From positions 6,110,001-6,174,000 of the forward strand of contig NZ_CP137640.1 of the NCBI RefSeq assembly GCF_036670025.1: 64,000 nucleotides of DNA, written 5' to 3'. Below the pieces are notes generated by a model. It did no database searches. It was not told the DNA's origin and saw only the letters and a program-made list of their open reading frames with translations. Source of the DNA: Bacillus_BD oryzisoli (lineage in GTDB: Bacteria > Bacillota > Bacilli > Bacillales > Cytobacillaceae). This document shows, in pieces, positions 28,778 to 37,214 of this stretch (positions are counted from its first letter, which is position 1; each line of letters begins with the position of its first letter). Both the position numbers and the translations under genes were made by a program.

Positions 28778-29866
28778 TTAGTTAGAACGCTCTGCTAACC
28801 AGTCGCCAATTGTTGGGTAAGTAATCTTGTTTGCTTTACTTCCAAACGTAATAGATGTATGACCAACTGGAAGATTCTTAAATTCTTTATCTTCACTTGA
28901 AATAACATCCATTAACGCTTCAACCATATGCGGCTGGGCGATAAGGTCGCCTTGACCAGCTAGGTTAAGGACATTCGCTTTAATATTTTCAAGGTTAACC
29001 TTGCGCCCGCGGATAACCATTTCGCCTTTGATAAGCTTATTCTGTTGGTAGAAATCTCTAATCCATTGACGATAAGCTTCGCCAGGGAATGGAATACCAT
29101 CATTCAACCATTTTTGTAAAAGCTTAAAGCTCTTAATAAAGCTTTCATTTTCAGCACGATCCACAAGGCTTATATATGGACCATAGAAGTTTGTCATCGG
29201 TTTAATAAGCTTGTTACCAAAGTCGATCATTTCAGGTGGAATCACACCAAGTGTTTCAACCACTTTATCGATATCAAAATAACGCTCATCAAGCATCGCA
29301 CCATAAAGACCAGTATCTTCAAAGTCAAATGGACTTGTCATGAAAACGATATTTTTAACTGGTAATTCCGGGTGAAGGGAGGCGAACATAGATGTAATTG
29401 TACCACCCATGCAGTAACCTAGCATTGAAACTTCATCAGCACCAGAAGTACGTAATACTTTACGTACCGCACGTGGAATGTAGTCCATTACGTAATCATC
29501 TAACTTCATATTGCGATCTTCATATCCAGGTGTACCCCAGTCTAGAAGATAAACATCAAAACCTTGGTTAACCAAATACTCGATTAAGCTTCCACCTTTG
29601 GTTAAGTCTAAAATATAAGGCTTATTAATAAGTGCATATACCATTAGTAGTGGAGTTTTGTGTTTTTTCGGTACATCAGATATATAACGATATAACTTCG
29701 TCTTATTTTTAGTCCAGATTACTTCTTTCGGTGTTGGGCCTACCTCAGGTTCAGCCTCTTTCGTTAAAACTTGTGTTGCCCTTTTTACACGAGTATACAT
29801 TTGTTGATACTCTTCAGGCAGCATATCAGCAAACTCTTTCCACTCTTCTCTAATTAGAACGCTAAT
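28778..29866 (-). CDS. phaC: Class IV polyhydroxyalkanoate synthase catalytic subunit, apparent ATT start
   Basis: PHB polymerase subunit acting with PhaR on the granule surface. Lipase-like box MLGYCMGGT with the catalytic Cys (near residue 152), Asp in GQGDLIAQP and His in VGHTSITFG. The first ATG (29824) gives 348 residues and has no ribosome site. In-frame upstream there is no ATG, GTG or TTG before a stop, but AAGGAG lies 9 bases before an ATT at 29864-29866. Starting there gives MSVLIREEWKEFADM..., 362 residues, matching my recollection of the N-terminus and length of B. megaterium PhaC. Last gene of phaR-phaB-phaC. Confidence 0.88.
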   Translation of the reverse strand: MSVLIREEWKEFADMLPEEYQQMYTRVKRATQVLTKEAEPEVGPTPKEVIWTKNKTKLYRYISDVPKKHKTPLLMVYALINKPYILDLTKGGSLIEYLVNQGFDVYLLDWGTPGYEDRNMKLDDYVMDYIPRAVRKVLRTSGADEVSMLGYCMGGTITSMFASLHPELPVKNIVFMTSPFDFEDTGLYGAMLDERYFDIDKVVETLGVIPPEMIDFGNKLIKPMTNFYGPYISLVDRAENESFIKSFKLLQKWLNDGIPFPGEAYRQWIRDFYQQNKLIKGEMVIRGRKVNLENIKANVLNLAGQGDLIAQPHMVEALMDVISSEDKEFKNLPVGHTSITFGSKANKITYPTIGDWLAERSN

Positions 29867-29946
29867 GGTGATCCACTCCTTACTTGCATTGTTAATTCTT
29901 TAAATCTTACTCAATTGAACGAGCGTTCATGCTAATTGCATGAAAA

Positions 29947-30693
29947 TTACATGTAAATACCGCCGTTGATATTTAACTCTTGACCAGTGATATATGCACC
30001 ATCTTTACATAAGAAAACAACACCGCGAGCGATTTCTGAAGGCTCACCTAAACGTGATTGAGGGATTTTAGCAATTAGCTTATCAAGAACTTTTTCAGGA
30101 ATTGCTTGAACCATCTCTGTTCCGATGTATCCTGGGCAGATTGCGTTAACTGTTAGTTTTGTTCTAGCTGTTTCAAGAGCTAAAGACTTAGTGAAACCAA
30201 GTAATCCAGCTTTTGCTGCAGCATAGTTTGTTTGTCCGAAGCCACCGAATTGACCGATGATAGAAGAAATATTAATTACACGGCCAGCTTCTGCTTCAGT
30301 AAGATGCGGTAATGCAACAGATGTTGTATTGAACACGCTGTTCAAGTTAACATCGATTACTTTTCTCCAATCTTCTTCAGTCATTTTCTTGAAAGTAGTG
30401 TCACGAGTGATACCAGCGTTGTTAACTAGGATATCTAATTGACCAAATTTCTCTACTGCAGCTTGTACTAATTTTGCAGCATCTTCGCTTTTTGAAACGT
30501 CAGCTTGTACTGCGATTGCTTCTACGCCTAGTTCTTTAATTTCTGCTACCATTTTGTCAGCAGCTTCGCTGTTGCTGTTGTAGTTAATAACGATGTTTGC
30601 TCCTTCTTTCGCTAATTCTAATGCGATTGAAGATCCAATTCCTCTGCTTCCGCCTGTTACGATCGCTACTTTGTTCTTTAGTTCTACTGTCAT
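29947..30693 (-). CDS. phaB: Acetoacetyl-CoA reductase (NADPH)
   Basis: 248 residues from ATG 30693 (GGAG 9 bases upstream; an earlier ATG at 30708 lacks a site). Short-chain dehydrogenase with cofactor motif VTGGSRGIGSSIA, NNAG (near residue 90), and catalytic Ser-Tyr-Lys in INISSIIGQFGGFGQTNYAAAKAG. It reduces acetoacetyl-CoA to (R)-3-hydroxybutyryl-CoA, the PHB monomer. Sits between phaR and phaC. FabG is the close relative; context favours PhaB. Confidence 0.92.
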   Translation of the reverse strand: MTVELKNKVAIVTGGSRGIGSSIALELAKEGANIVINYNSNSEAADKMVAEIKELGVEAIAVQADVSKSEDAAKLVQAAVEKFGQLDILVNNAGITRDTTFKKMTEEDWRKVIDVNLNSVFNTTSVALPHLTEAEAGRVINISSIIGQFGGFGQTNYAAAKAGLLGFTKSLALETARTKLTVNAICPGYIGTEMVQAIPEKVLDKLIAKIPQSRLGEPSEIARGVVFLCKDGAYITGQELNINGGIYM

Positions 30694-30744
30694 TTTTGTA
30701 CACTCCATCTCTTAGTTTGTTTTATGTTATATCCATTAGTTGGA

Positions 30745-31233
30745 TTAGTTTTTAGCTTGTGATTTTACCGGTGCTTTTGCTGGTGCTTTTTCATTTGTGC
30801 TAGCAGCTGGTGCTTTTTCATTTGTGCTAGCAGCTGGTGCTTCTTTTGTTTCCTTTAGCAAATCAAGAATTTGATTTAATTTTGTATCTAAATTCTTCAT
30901 GTCTTTTTTCAGATTCGCCACTTCTTTTTGCAGTTCTGGTTGACCTGCCTGATCTTGTGCATCTTCTAATAACTCTTCTAAGCTATCAACCTTTGCATCT
31001 ACATTTACAATCAATGATGAAAGATTTGCAATGTCAGTACGTGTCGGAACATTTACTTGTTCTAAATAACTTTCTGTTGTTTCATTTAAGAACTTTTTGA
31101 ATAGAAGATTCATCTCTAGGATTTGTCCAATTCCTTGAGATGGAAAGTCTTCTTTAACTTTTTCATCTACGTAATTGCTGGATTGATCATAAAGATCTTT
31201 CCACATTTCAAATAGATTATAGTCTCTTGACAT
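30745..31233 (-). CDS. phaR: Class IV PHA synthase subunit PhaR
   Basis: 162 residues, mostly helical, with the PhaR opening SRDYNLFEMWKDLYDQSSNY and a coiled-coil-rich middle (about 60-130). It is needed for PhaC activity in Bacillus-type synthases. The tail is an Ala/Pro/Lys-rich stretch made of two APAASTNEK repeats then APAKAPVKSQAKN; the DNA shows two perfect tandem 27-bp units at 30781-30834. First gene of phaR-phaB-phaC. Confidence 0.92.
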   Translation of the reverse strand: MSRDYNLFEMWKDLYDQSSNYVDEKVKEDFPSQGIGQILEMNLLFKKFLNETTESYLEQVNVPTRTDIANLSSLIVNVDAKVDSLEELLEDAQDQAGQPELQKEVANLKKDMKNLDTKLNQILDLLKETKEAPAASTNEKAPAASTNEKAPAKAPVKSQAKN

Positions 31234-31718
31234 CTTTTCGCCTCCATAGTTGTTTTTTTAATTACAATTCATAGCCATATTTATAATACTAATTTTCGTA
31301 AAATAAAAAAACCCTAATTATTTAAAATTATCTAAATATTTTAATTGGTTTTTCGACAGGTTTCTACCTTCTCCAACACAATTAATCATAAAGAAATTTT
31401 AAGATTTCTTTTAAAAAAACTGGTAAATCGTCTTACTGAAAACGTTTTACTATATACTCCAGCTACATTTTAGAAATTTGTTGGTTTTTGGCGCTTTTCG
31501 CCAGATTAATGTGAAAAATTTGTGACAAATAGTGGAGTTTCGACTTAAGCCGCGGATAAAAAAGGTTACCTATCTTTAAATTCCTTGTCTGCCAGGCATA
31601 AAAGGTGAAGAAGCTGCGTTCAAATAAGCAGAAAAAACTTTTCCAAATATTATATAAGAAATACAACGGGAATATGCACGCATTTTTAAAATAATCTAAA
31701 AATTTTTAAAAAACATTA

Positions 31719-31751
31719 TTGACAATTTAAACATATAGGTGTAAATTACAC
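31719..31751 (+). promoter_or_regulatory. phaQP promoter with overlapping palindrome (putative PhaQ operator)
   Basis: TTGACA (31719-31724), a 17-base spacer and TAAATT (31742-31747) form a sigma-A-type promoter. A perfect palindrome GTGTAAATTACAC (31739-31751) covers the -10 box, a natural place for the PhaQ repressor encoded just downstream. Confidence 0.7.
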
Positions 31752-31781
31752 ATAAGGACTTCAACACAGGAGTGATACATT

Positions 31782-32210
31782 GTGACAACAAATAAGAACG
31801 AACCAACTAAAGAAGATAAGATATTCACATCAATGCCAAAAAACTTAATGGTTCCTGCACTTTTGTTAAGTCTCCGAAATATTAATTTACATGGCTATAG
31901 ACTCATTCAAGAGTTAACTCGCTTTGGTTTTTCCTCTATAGATCATGGAAATGTTTATCGTACATTAAGACAGTTAGAAAAAGATAATATGATAAAGTCT
32001 GAATGGGATACATCAACTGGAGGCCCAGCAAAACGCATTTATTCAATTACAGAAGCAGGAGAAGCTTATTTAAAAACCTGCTCAGATGCATTGGAACAAT
32101 ATCAATCTATTATTAACCGCTTTTTTTCCATGTACATGGACATGTTCCTGCCTAGCTCTTTATCTCCGTTTAATGATAAAGACAAGGACAAAAAGGAAAC
32201 TGACAAGTAA
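31782..32210 (+). CDS. phaQ: PHB-responsive PadR-family repressor PhaQ
   Basis: 142 residues with a PadR winged helix (about 20-110: LLSLRNINLHGYRLIQEL and FSSIDHGNVYRTLRQLEKD) and GPAKRIYSITEAG. In B. megaterium PhaQ represses phaQP until PHB is present. A GTG start at 31782 with AGGAG 9 bases before it. Divergent from phaRBC, upstream of phaP. Confidence 0.92.
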   Translation: MTTNKNEPTKEDKIFTSMPKNLMVPALLLSLRNINLHGYRLIQELTRFGFSSIDHGNVYRTLRQLEKDNMIKSEWDTSTGGPAKRIYSITEAGEAYLKTCSDALEQYQSIINRFFSMYMDMFLPSSLSPFNDKDKDKKETDK

Positions 32211-32291
32211 CACATTGCATCACAATCCAAACAATGATTCTGCAGTATTACTGCAATCATAATAAATTATATTTTTTCAGGAGGTTTTACA

Positions 32292-32825
32292 ATGGCACAA
32301 GCAACAGCAACAGCAACTAAGGCTCAAGAAGCGGCTGCACATATCGGAGATTCTTTATTCAACAGCTTTACAAACGGATTAGATTTGGTTTACACTTCTC
32401 GCAAGGAAATTGAAAATCTTTTCCTACAAGCATTAGAAACACAAAAAGAAACTTTCACTAAGCTTTCTGATGATCTTTCTAAAATCGAAGCTGAACAAAA
32501 GAAATTCATTGATGAAATCCGCGAGCAAGTGAAATTAAATATCCAACGTGTATTTGGACCAACTGCTGGTAAAGCTTATGAGCAATTCAACGCTCAATTT
32601 GATGAAGTAGCTAACCGTGTTCAAGAATTAACTGTAGCTCCTTACAAAGAAGGTTTAAATCTTCTTGTTCAATCTCAAGAGCAATTCCAACAAACAATTG
32701 TTAACTCAATTGAGCAACAACAAAAGCTTCGTCAAGATCTTACTGAACAAGTAAAAGCATCTCAAAAAATCTTTAACGATATCGTTGAAGCAAATTCAAA
32801 ATTAGCCCTTGGCTTATTTAAATAA
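32292..32825 (+). CDS. phaP: Phasin PhaP (PHB granule surface protein)
   Basis: 177 residues, almost wholly helical and Gln/Lys/Glu-rich with no cysteine, for example FLQALETQKETFTKLSDDL and QQQKLRQDLTEQVKAS. The phasin coats PHB granules and sets their size. Strong AGGAGG before the ATG and smooth codon use fit high expression. Co-transcribed with phaQ. Confidence 0.9.
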   Translation: MAQATATATKAQEAAAHIGDSLFNSFTNGLDLVYTSRKEIENLFLQALETQKETFTKLSDDLSKIEAEQKKFIDEIREQVKLNIQRVFGPTAGKAYEQFNAQFDEVANRVQELTVAPYKEGLNLLVQSQEQFQQTIVNSIEQQQKLRQDLTEQVKASQKIFNDIVEANSKLALGLFK

Positions 32826-32858
32826 GGACAGCGGATTTTCGCTGTTCTTTTTTTTCGA
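32826..32858 (+). terminator. Terminator after phaP
   Basis: Stem GGACAGCG / CGCTGTTC with loop GATTTT, then TTTTTTT. Confidence 0.85.
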
Positions 32859-32984
32859 AAAAAAGAATATTATAAAGTGGCTAATGAAAATCTCACCTAT
32901 TGCCAAGTTACATTGTCTTATATTTATTGAGTATGTATCGTCTGCCGTCGACTCTGGAACACATTAGCAAAAGAGGTGGTATGT

Positions 32985-33719
32985 TTGAAGTTAACTCAAA
33001 AGGTTGCTTTAATTACTGGTGGAGCTCAGGGCATAGGAAAAGAAACAGCCAAAAAATTTCTTCAAGAGGGTGCTAAGGTCGTTATCTGCGATTATGATGA
33101 TAGGGCAGGCCTAGCGACACTTGAAGAATTCGGTAATGAAAACGCAGACTTTTTTAAAGTTGATGTGACGGATAGTGCTCAGATTGCAAAGGTTGTTCAG
33201 TCAACAGTCGATAAACACGGAAGAATCGATATACTCGTAAACAATGCAGGAATAACAGTTGATGGATTTTTGACAAAGATGGACGAAGCAGCCTGGGAAA
33301 AAGTTATTGCTGTCAATCTTTCCGGTGTCTATAAATGCACGAAGGCAGTTGCTCCTGTTATGCTGCAGCAGGGATCAGGTGTGATCCTGAATGCTTCCTC
33401 TGTAGTCGGTCTGTATGGAAATATTGGGCAGACGAACTATGCAGCAACAAAAGCCGGCGTCATCGGGTTAACAAAAAGCTGGGCAAAGGAATTTGGTCCA
33501 AAGGGAATCAGGGTAAATGCCGTAGCACCAGGCTTTATTGAAACAGGCATGACAGCTGCTGTACCTCAGAAAGTACTCGATTTCATGAAAGATAAGACAC
33601 CGCTAAGAAAACTGGGAAAACCAGAGGACATTGCGAATGCTTACCTATACTTAGCCTCTGATGATGCCAATTATGTAAACGGAACCATCCTCAGTGTTGA
33701 TGGCGGCTTAGTTATCTAA
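32985..33719 (+). CDS. Short-chain dehydrogenase, FabG/PhaB-like
   Basis: 244 residues from a TTG at 32985 with GAGGTGG upstream; a GTG at 32976 is possible. Motifs are ITGGAQGIGKETA, NNAGIT, and Ser-Tyr-Lys in LNASSVVGLYGNIGQTNYAATKAG. It is a paralogue of phaB in a separate transcript next to the thiolase, so a second acetoacetyl-CoA or 3-oxoacyl reductase is likely. FabG for fatty acids is the alternative. Confidence 0.85.
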   Translation: MKLTQKVALITGGAQGIGKETAKKFLQEGAKVVICDYDDRAGLATLEEFGNENADFFKVDVTDSAQIAKVVQSTVDKHGRIDILVNNAGITVDGFLTKMDEAAWEKVIAVNLSGVYKCTKAVAPVMLQQGSGVILNASSVVGLYGNIGQTNYAATKAGVIGLTKSWAKEFGPKGIRVNAVAPGFIETGMTAAVPQKVLDFMKDKTPLRKLGKPEDIANAYLYLASDDANYVNGTILSVDGGLVI

Positions 33720-33822
33720 TTGTTATAGAAATGAATCATCATCTGATGCATCACTCATTTTCACCATTTATTGAGTGATGGTTATATTAAAAATAACATA
33801 CTCAAGAGAACGCTTGTCTGAC

Positions 33823-33860
33823 AAAAAAACGAGGACTCCCTTTGTGGAGCCTCGTTTTTC
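33823..33860. terminator. Terminator between the SDR gene and convergent thiolase
   Basis: Stem AAACGAGGACTCC / GGAGCCTCGTTTTT with one bulge; both flanks are A/T runs, so it can serve both genes. Confidence 0.8.
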
Positions 33861-33874
33861 TATTTTGTTTAAAC

Positions 33875-35059
33875 TTACGCTTTTTCTACGATTGTTGCTA
33901 CGCCTTGTCCGCCACCGATACATAGTGTAGCTAGACCAGTCTTTGCATCTCTCTTCTGCATTTCGTGGATTAAAGAAACAAGGATTCTCGCACCGCTTGC
34001 ACCGATAGGATGTCCAAGAGCGATTGCTCCGCCGTTAACGTTTAATTTTTCTTTATTGAATTGAAGCTCACGGTCTACAGCGATTGATTGTGCTGCGAAT
34101 GCTTCGTTAGCTTCGATTAAATCAACATCTTCTAATGATAAAGAAGCTTTTTCAAGAGCCTTTTTCACTGCAGGAACAGGTCCGATACCCATGATGCTTG
34201 GATCAACACCAGCACTTGCATTAGCTTTAACTGTTACTAATGGTTGAAGACCTAATTCTTCAGCTTTTTTACGGCTCATTACAACAAATGCTGCAGCTCC
34301 GTCATTGATACCAGAAGCGTTACCAGCAGTTACTGAACCGTCTTTCTTGAATGCAGGACGAAGCTTTCCTAAGCTCTCAGCAGTTGTGTTAAAGCGTGGG
34401 AATTCATCTTGGCTGAATACTGTTACTTGTCCTTTACGTCCAGGAATTTCTACAGGGATGATTTCATCTGCAAAACGGTTTGACTCGATTGCAGCTTGAG
34501 CTTTTTGTTGGCTCCATGCAGAGAATTCATCTTGCTCTTCACGAGAAATTTCATATTTCGCAGCTAGGTTTTCAGCTGTAACACCCATATGATAATCATT
34601 CATTGCGCACCATAATCCATCTTGAATCATAGAGTCTTCGATTTTTTGATTTCCCATTTTAAAACCGTTACGAGCTCCTTTTAATACATATGAAGCTGCG
34701 CTCATGTTTTCCATACCACCAGCAACAACGATTTCAGCATCGCCAGCTAAGATAGCTTGAGTTGCCATATGTACAGCTTGTAGACCAGATCCACATACTT
34801 TGTTGATTGTAATAGCAGAAGCTTCTTGTGGAACACCTGCAGCTAATGCAGCTTGTCTTGCTGGGTTTTGTCCAAGACCTGCTTGTAATACGTTACCCAT
34901 GATCACATCATCTACTTGATCAGGATTTACTCCTGCTTTTTCAAGAGCTCCTTTTATTACAATTGCTCCAAGTTGAGTTGCAGCAACATTTGTTAAGCTT
35001 CCTAGAAAACTACCAATTGGTGTTCTTACAGCACTTACAATAACTACTTCGTTTGTCAC
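33875..35059 (-). CDS. phaA: Acetyl-CoA acetyltransferase (thiolase), PhaA-type
   Basis: 394 residues. Thiolase motifs are the nucleophile Cys in NKVCGSGLQAVHMA (near residue 88), NVNGGAIALGHPIGASGARI (His near 350) and the second Cys in LATLCIGGGQGVA (near 380). It joins two acetyl-CoA into acetoacetyl-CoA, the first step of PHB synthesis, and lies at the edge of the pha cluster. A GTG start with GGGAGG 8 bases upstream. A second thiolase of the same length is at 45092. Confidence 0.9.
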   Translation of the reverse strand: MTNEVVIVSAVRTPIGSFLGSLTNVAATQLGAIVIKGALEKAGVNPDQVDDVIMGNVLQAGLGQNPARQAALAAGVPQEASAITINKVCGSGLQAVHMATQAILAGDAEIVVAGGMENMSAASYVLKGARNGFKMGNQKIEDSMIQDGLWCAMNDYHMGVTAENLAAKYEISREEQDEFSAWSQQKAQAAIESNRFADEIIPVEIPGRKGQVTVFSQDEFPRFNTTAESLGKLRPAFKKDGSVTAGNASGINDGAAAFVVMSRKKAEELGLQPLVTVKANASAGVDPSIMGIGPVPAVKKALEKASLSLEDVDLIEANEAFAAQSIAVDRELQFNKEKLNVNGGAIALGHPIGASGARILVSLIHEMQKRDAKTGLATLCIGGGQGVATIVEKA

Positions 35060-35673
35060 TTGAATTTCCTCCCGTGTGTTTGTTTTATATTCTGAATATT
35101 CGACGTTGTTATAATACTACATATTTCTCTAAAATGAATGCCAAATTATTCGACAAATTCTGATTTATATATTATTTCAGAAACCTCAAAAACCCTATTT
35201 GACAAACACATTTAGAGCTATCGGAGGAGGACAAAACCCTTATTAATCTCTAAAATTTTCCGCTTACAATCTAGTAATAGTAGGAAGAAATACTATTTTA
35301 TTTATTATATTTAAATTAATTATTAGATTGTAGATATATTAAAATAACTGCAAAAAGGTAACGTTGAATTTTATAAGAATTCGGCGAAAAATGTTGAAAA
35401 GTTTTTTGCAGGACCGAGCATTTCATTCTAAAATTCACCTATTCTATCAGAAAGTGATATGGATAGATATGATTATTTTTGTTGGAATTCCATATCTTTT
35501 TCCATCATATTTGCTGATTTCTTTTCTTTATAAGAAATTGTAAATTGAGATGGACTAGTTTATATACTTTTTAGATTTGGAGGGATGGCTGTCTGGAGAG
35601 CAAAGGTGAAGTTATTTTCAATTAATTTTTCAGAATATTGAAAATTAAAATAATCCTTAGGAGGACAAGAAAT
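35060..35673. other. Non-coding gap between thiolase and the MFS transporter
   Basis: About 610 bp, AT-rich, without a credible gene, RNA motif or strong hairpin. It presumably holds the promoters of both divergent genes; none stands out. The last 15 bases are the transporter ribosome site (AGGAGG near 35660). Confidence 0.5.
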
Positions 35674-37023
35674 TTGAAAAACTTTAATGCCAATGAGATT
35701 TATGACAAAGGGACATTTAATCGTTACCATTTTAGTTTATTATTCTGGCTTTTTATTACAATCTTATTTGATGGCTATGACACAGCCGTATACGGTGCCA
35801 TTGTACCGGTACTAATGGAAGAGTGGTCGCTGACACCAGTCCAGGCAGGAGCCATTGGCAGCTATACGGTCATCGGTACGGTTATTGGTGCATTTATTTT
35901 TGGCCTTATGGCTGATAAAATCGGGCCAAAGAAAGTGACCGTTATAAGCGTTATTCTTTTCAGTATATTTACAGTACTAGCAGGCTTTGCAAATAGCCCT
36001 GTCATGTTTACTGTATGTCGTGTCATTGCAGGCTTCGGTCTTGGAGGAGTAATGCCGAATGTTGTTGCCCTAACAACAGAATTTGCGCCGAAGAAAATTA
36101 GAAATGCAATGGTTGCCATTGTCTTTTGCGGATATTCCCTTGGCTCTATGTCTGTAGCCCTTCTAAGTACATCTATCATTGGCTCGTTTGGATGGAAGCC
36201 GCTTTATTGGTTAGCAGGAATTATGCTTTTCCTTCTTCCAATCATGGTTAAAGCGCTGCCTGAATCCTTACAAATTCTAGCGAAGCAGGACAAGCATGAT
36301 CAAATCAGAGCAATTTTGAGAAAAGCTGTTCCAAGTGAAGACATCCCTGATTCAGTCATCTTTGCAAAAGCAGCTGCACAAAAGCACACGAAAACTCCTA
36401 TTGCCGCTCTATTCAATAATAAACGCGGTTTAACGACAGTCATGTTCTGGATTGCATCCTTCTGCAGCTTCATCCTTATTTATGCAATGAATACATGGCT
36501 AACTAAGTTAATGATTCAAGCTGGCTATAACTTAAATTCCAGCTTACTATTCTTAGCTCTCTTAAACGTAGGTGCGATTATCGGAATTATTATCGGTGGA
36601 TTCTTGATGGAGAAGTATGGCTATAAAAAAGTCCTGCTTCCATTATTCCTTTCCGGCTCAGTTGCACTTGTGTTTATTGGAATCACGAAAAGTCTCGTAT
36701 TGGCGTATATACTAGTCGGTATTATCGGTGCTGCTTCAATCGGGATTCACAGTCTCATGTTCCCGCTTGTGTCACAATATTATCCGCCTGAAATGAGATC
36801 AACCGGTGTCGGAATCATGATGGCTTTTGGCCGGGTAGGTGGAATTGTATCACCGACACTTGTCGGTATGCTAATGGCTTTAAATCTTTCTGTCCAAGTC
36901 AATTTCACAGTCATCGCGATTGCAGGAGTATTAGGAACACTGGCTATGGCCTTAGTTCAAGAAAAACATGCTTACTATAATCAAAATAAAAATCAGCCAC
37001 TTCAAGCCGATAAGGTTGTCTAA
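35674..37023 (+). CDS. MFS transporter, aromatic acid:H+ symporter (AAHS) family
   Basis: 449 residues from a TTG at 35674, which has AGGAGG 9 bases upstream; the frame extends further but without a site. Twelve membrane helices. Helix 1 holds the family motif FDGYDTAVYGAIVP, and loop 2-3 holds GLMADKIGPKKV. The relatives PcaK and BenK bring benzoate-type acids into the cell with protons. No aromatic degradation operon is adjacent, so the substrate is open. A terminator follows. Confidence 0.85.
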   Translation: MKNFNANEIYDKGTFNRYHFSLLFWLFITILFDGYDTAVYGAIVPVLMEEWSLTPVQAGAIGSYTVIGTVIGAFIFGLMADKIGPKKVTVISVILFSIFTVLAGFANSPVMFTVCRVIAGFGLGGVMPNVVALTTEFAPKKIRNAMVAIVFCGYSLGSMSVALLSTSIIGSFGWKPLYWLAGIMLFLLPIMVKALPESLQILAKQDKHDQIRAILRKAVPSEDIPDSVIFAKAAAQKHTKTPIAALFNNKRGLTTVMFWIASFCSFILIYAMNTWLTKLMIQAGYNLNSSLLFLALLNVGAIIGIIIGGFLMEKYGYKKVLLPLFLSGSVALVFIGITKSLVLAYILVGIIGAASIGIHSLMFPLVSQYYPPEMRSTGVGIMMAFGRVGGIVSPTLVGMLMALNLSVQVNFTVIAIAGVLGTLAMALVQEKHAYYNQNKNQPLQADKVV

Positions 37024-37059
37024 CTAGTTTATAACTTTGAAATATATTTCCCCATTTCG

Positions 37060-37088
37060 TGTCAGGCGTTAAGCCTGGCACTTTTTTT
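37060..37088 (+). terminator. Terminator after the MFS gene
   Basis: Stem GTGTCAGGC / GCCTGGCAC with loop GTTAA, then TTTTTTT. Its stem resembles the start of the dispersed hairpin family but lacks the inner GACAAA arms. Confidence 0.85.
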
Positions 37089-37214
37089 CGACTGATAGAG
37101 CGGTTCTTCCAGTTTTTTGATAAAAATTAACTAGTGATACGATCTTGAAAGCCTTGTATACTTTTCTTATAAACTAGTATTTTCCAAATCACTAGTCATT
37201 TGAGAGGAGCTAAG

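Noticed and set aside
37060..37088. Member of the dispersed GGTGTCAGGCACC family
   Set aside because: It shares only the outer GTGTCAGGC word, lacks the inner GACAAA arms and is a normal terminator with a T-run.
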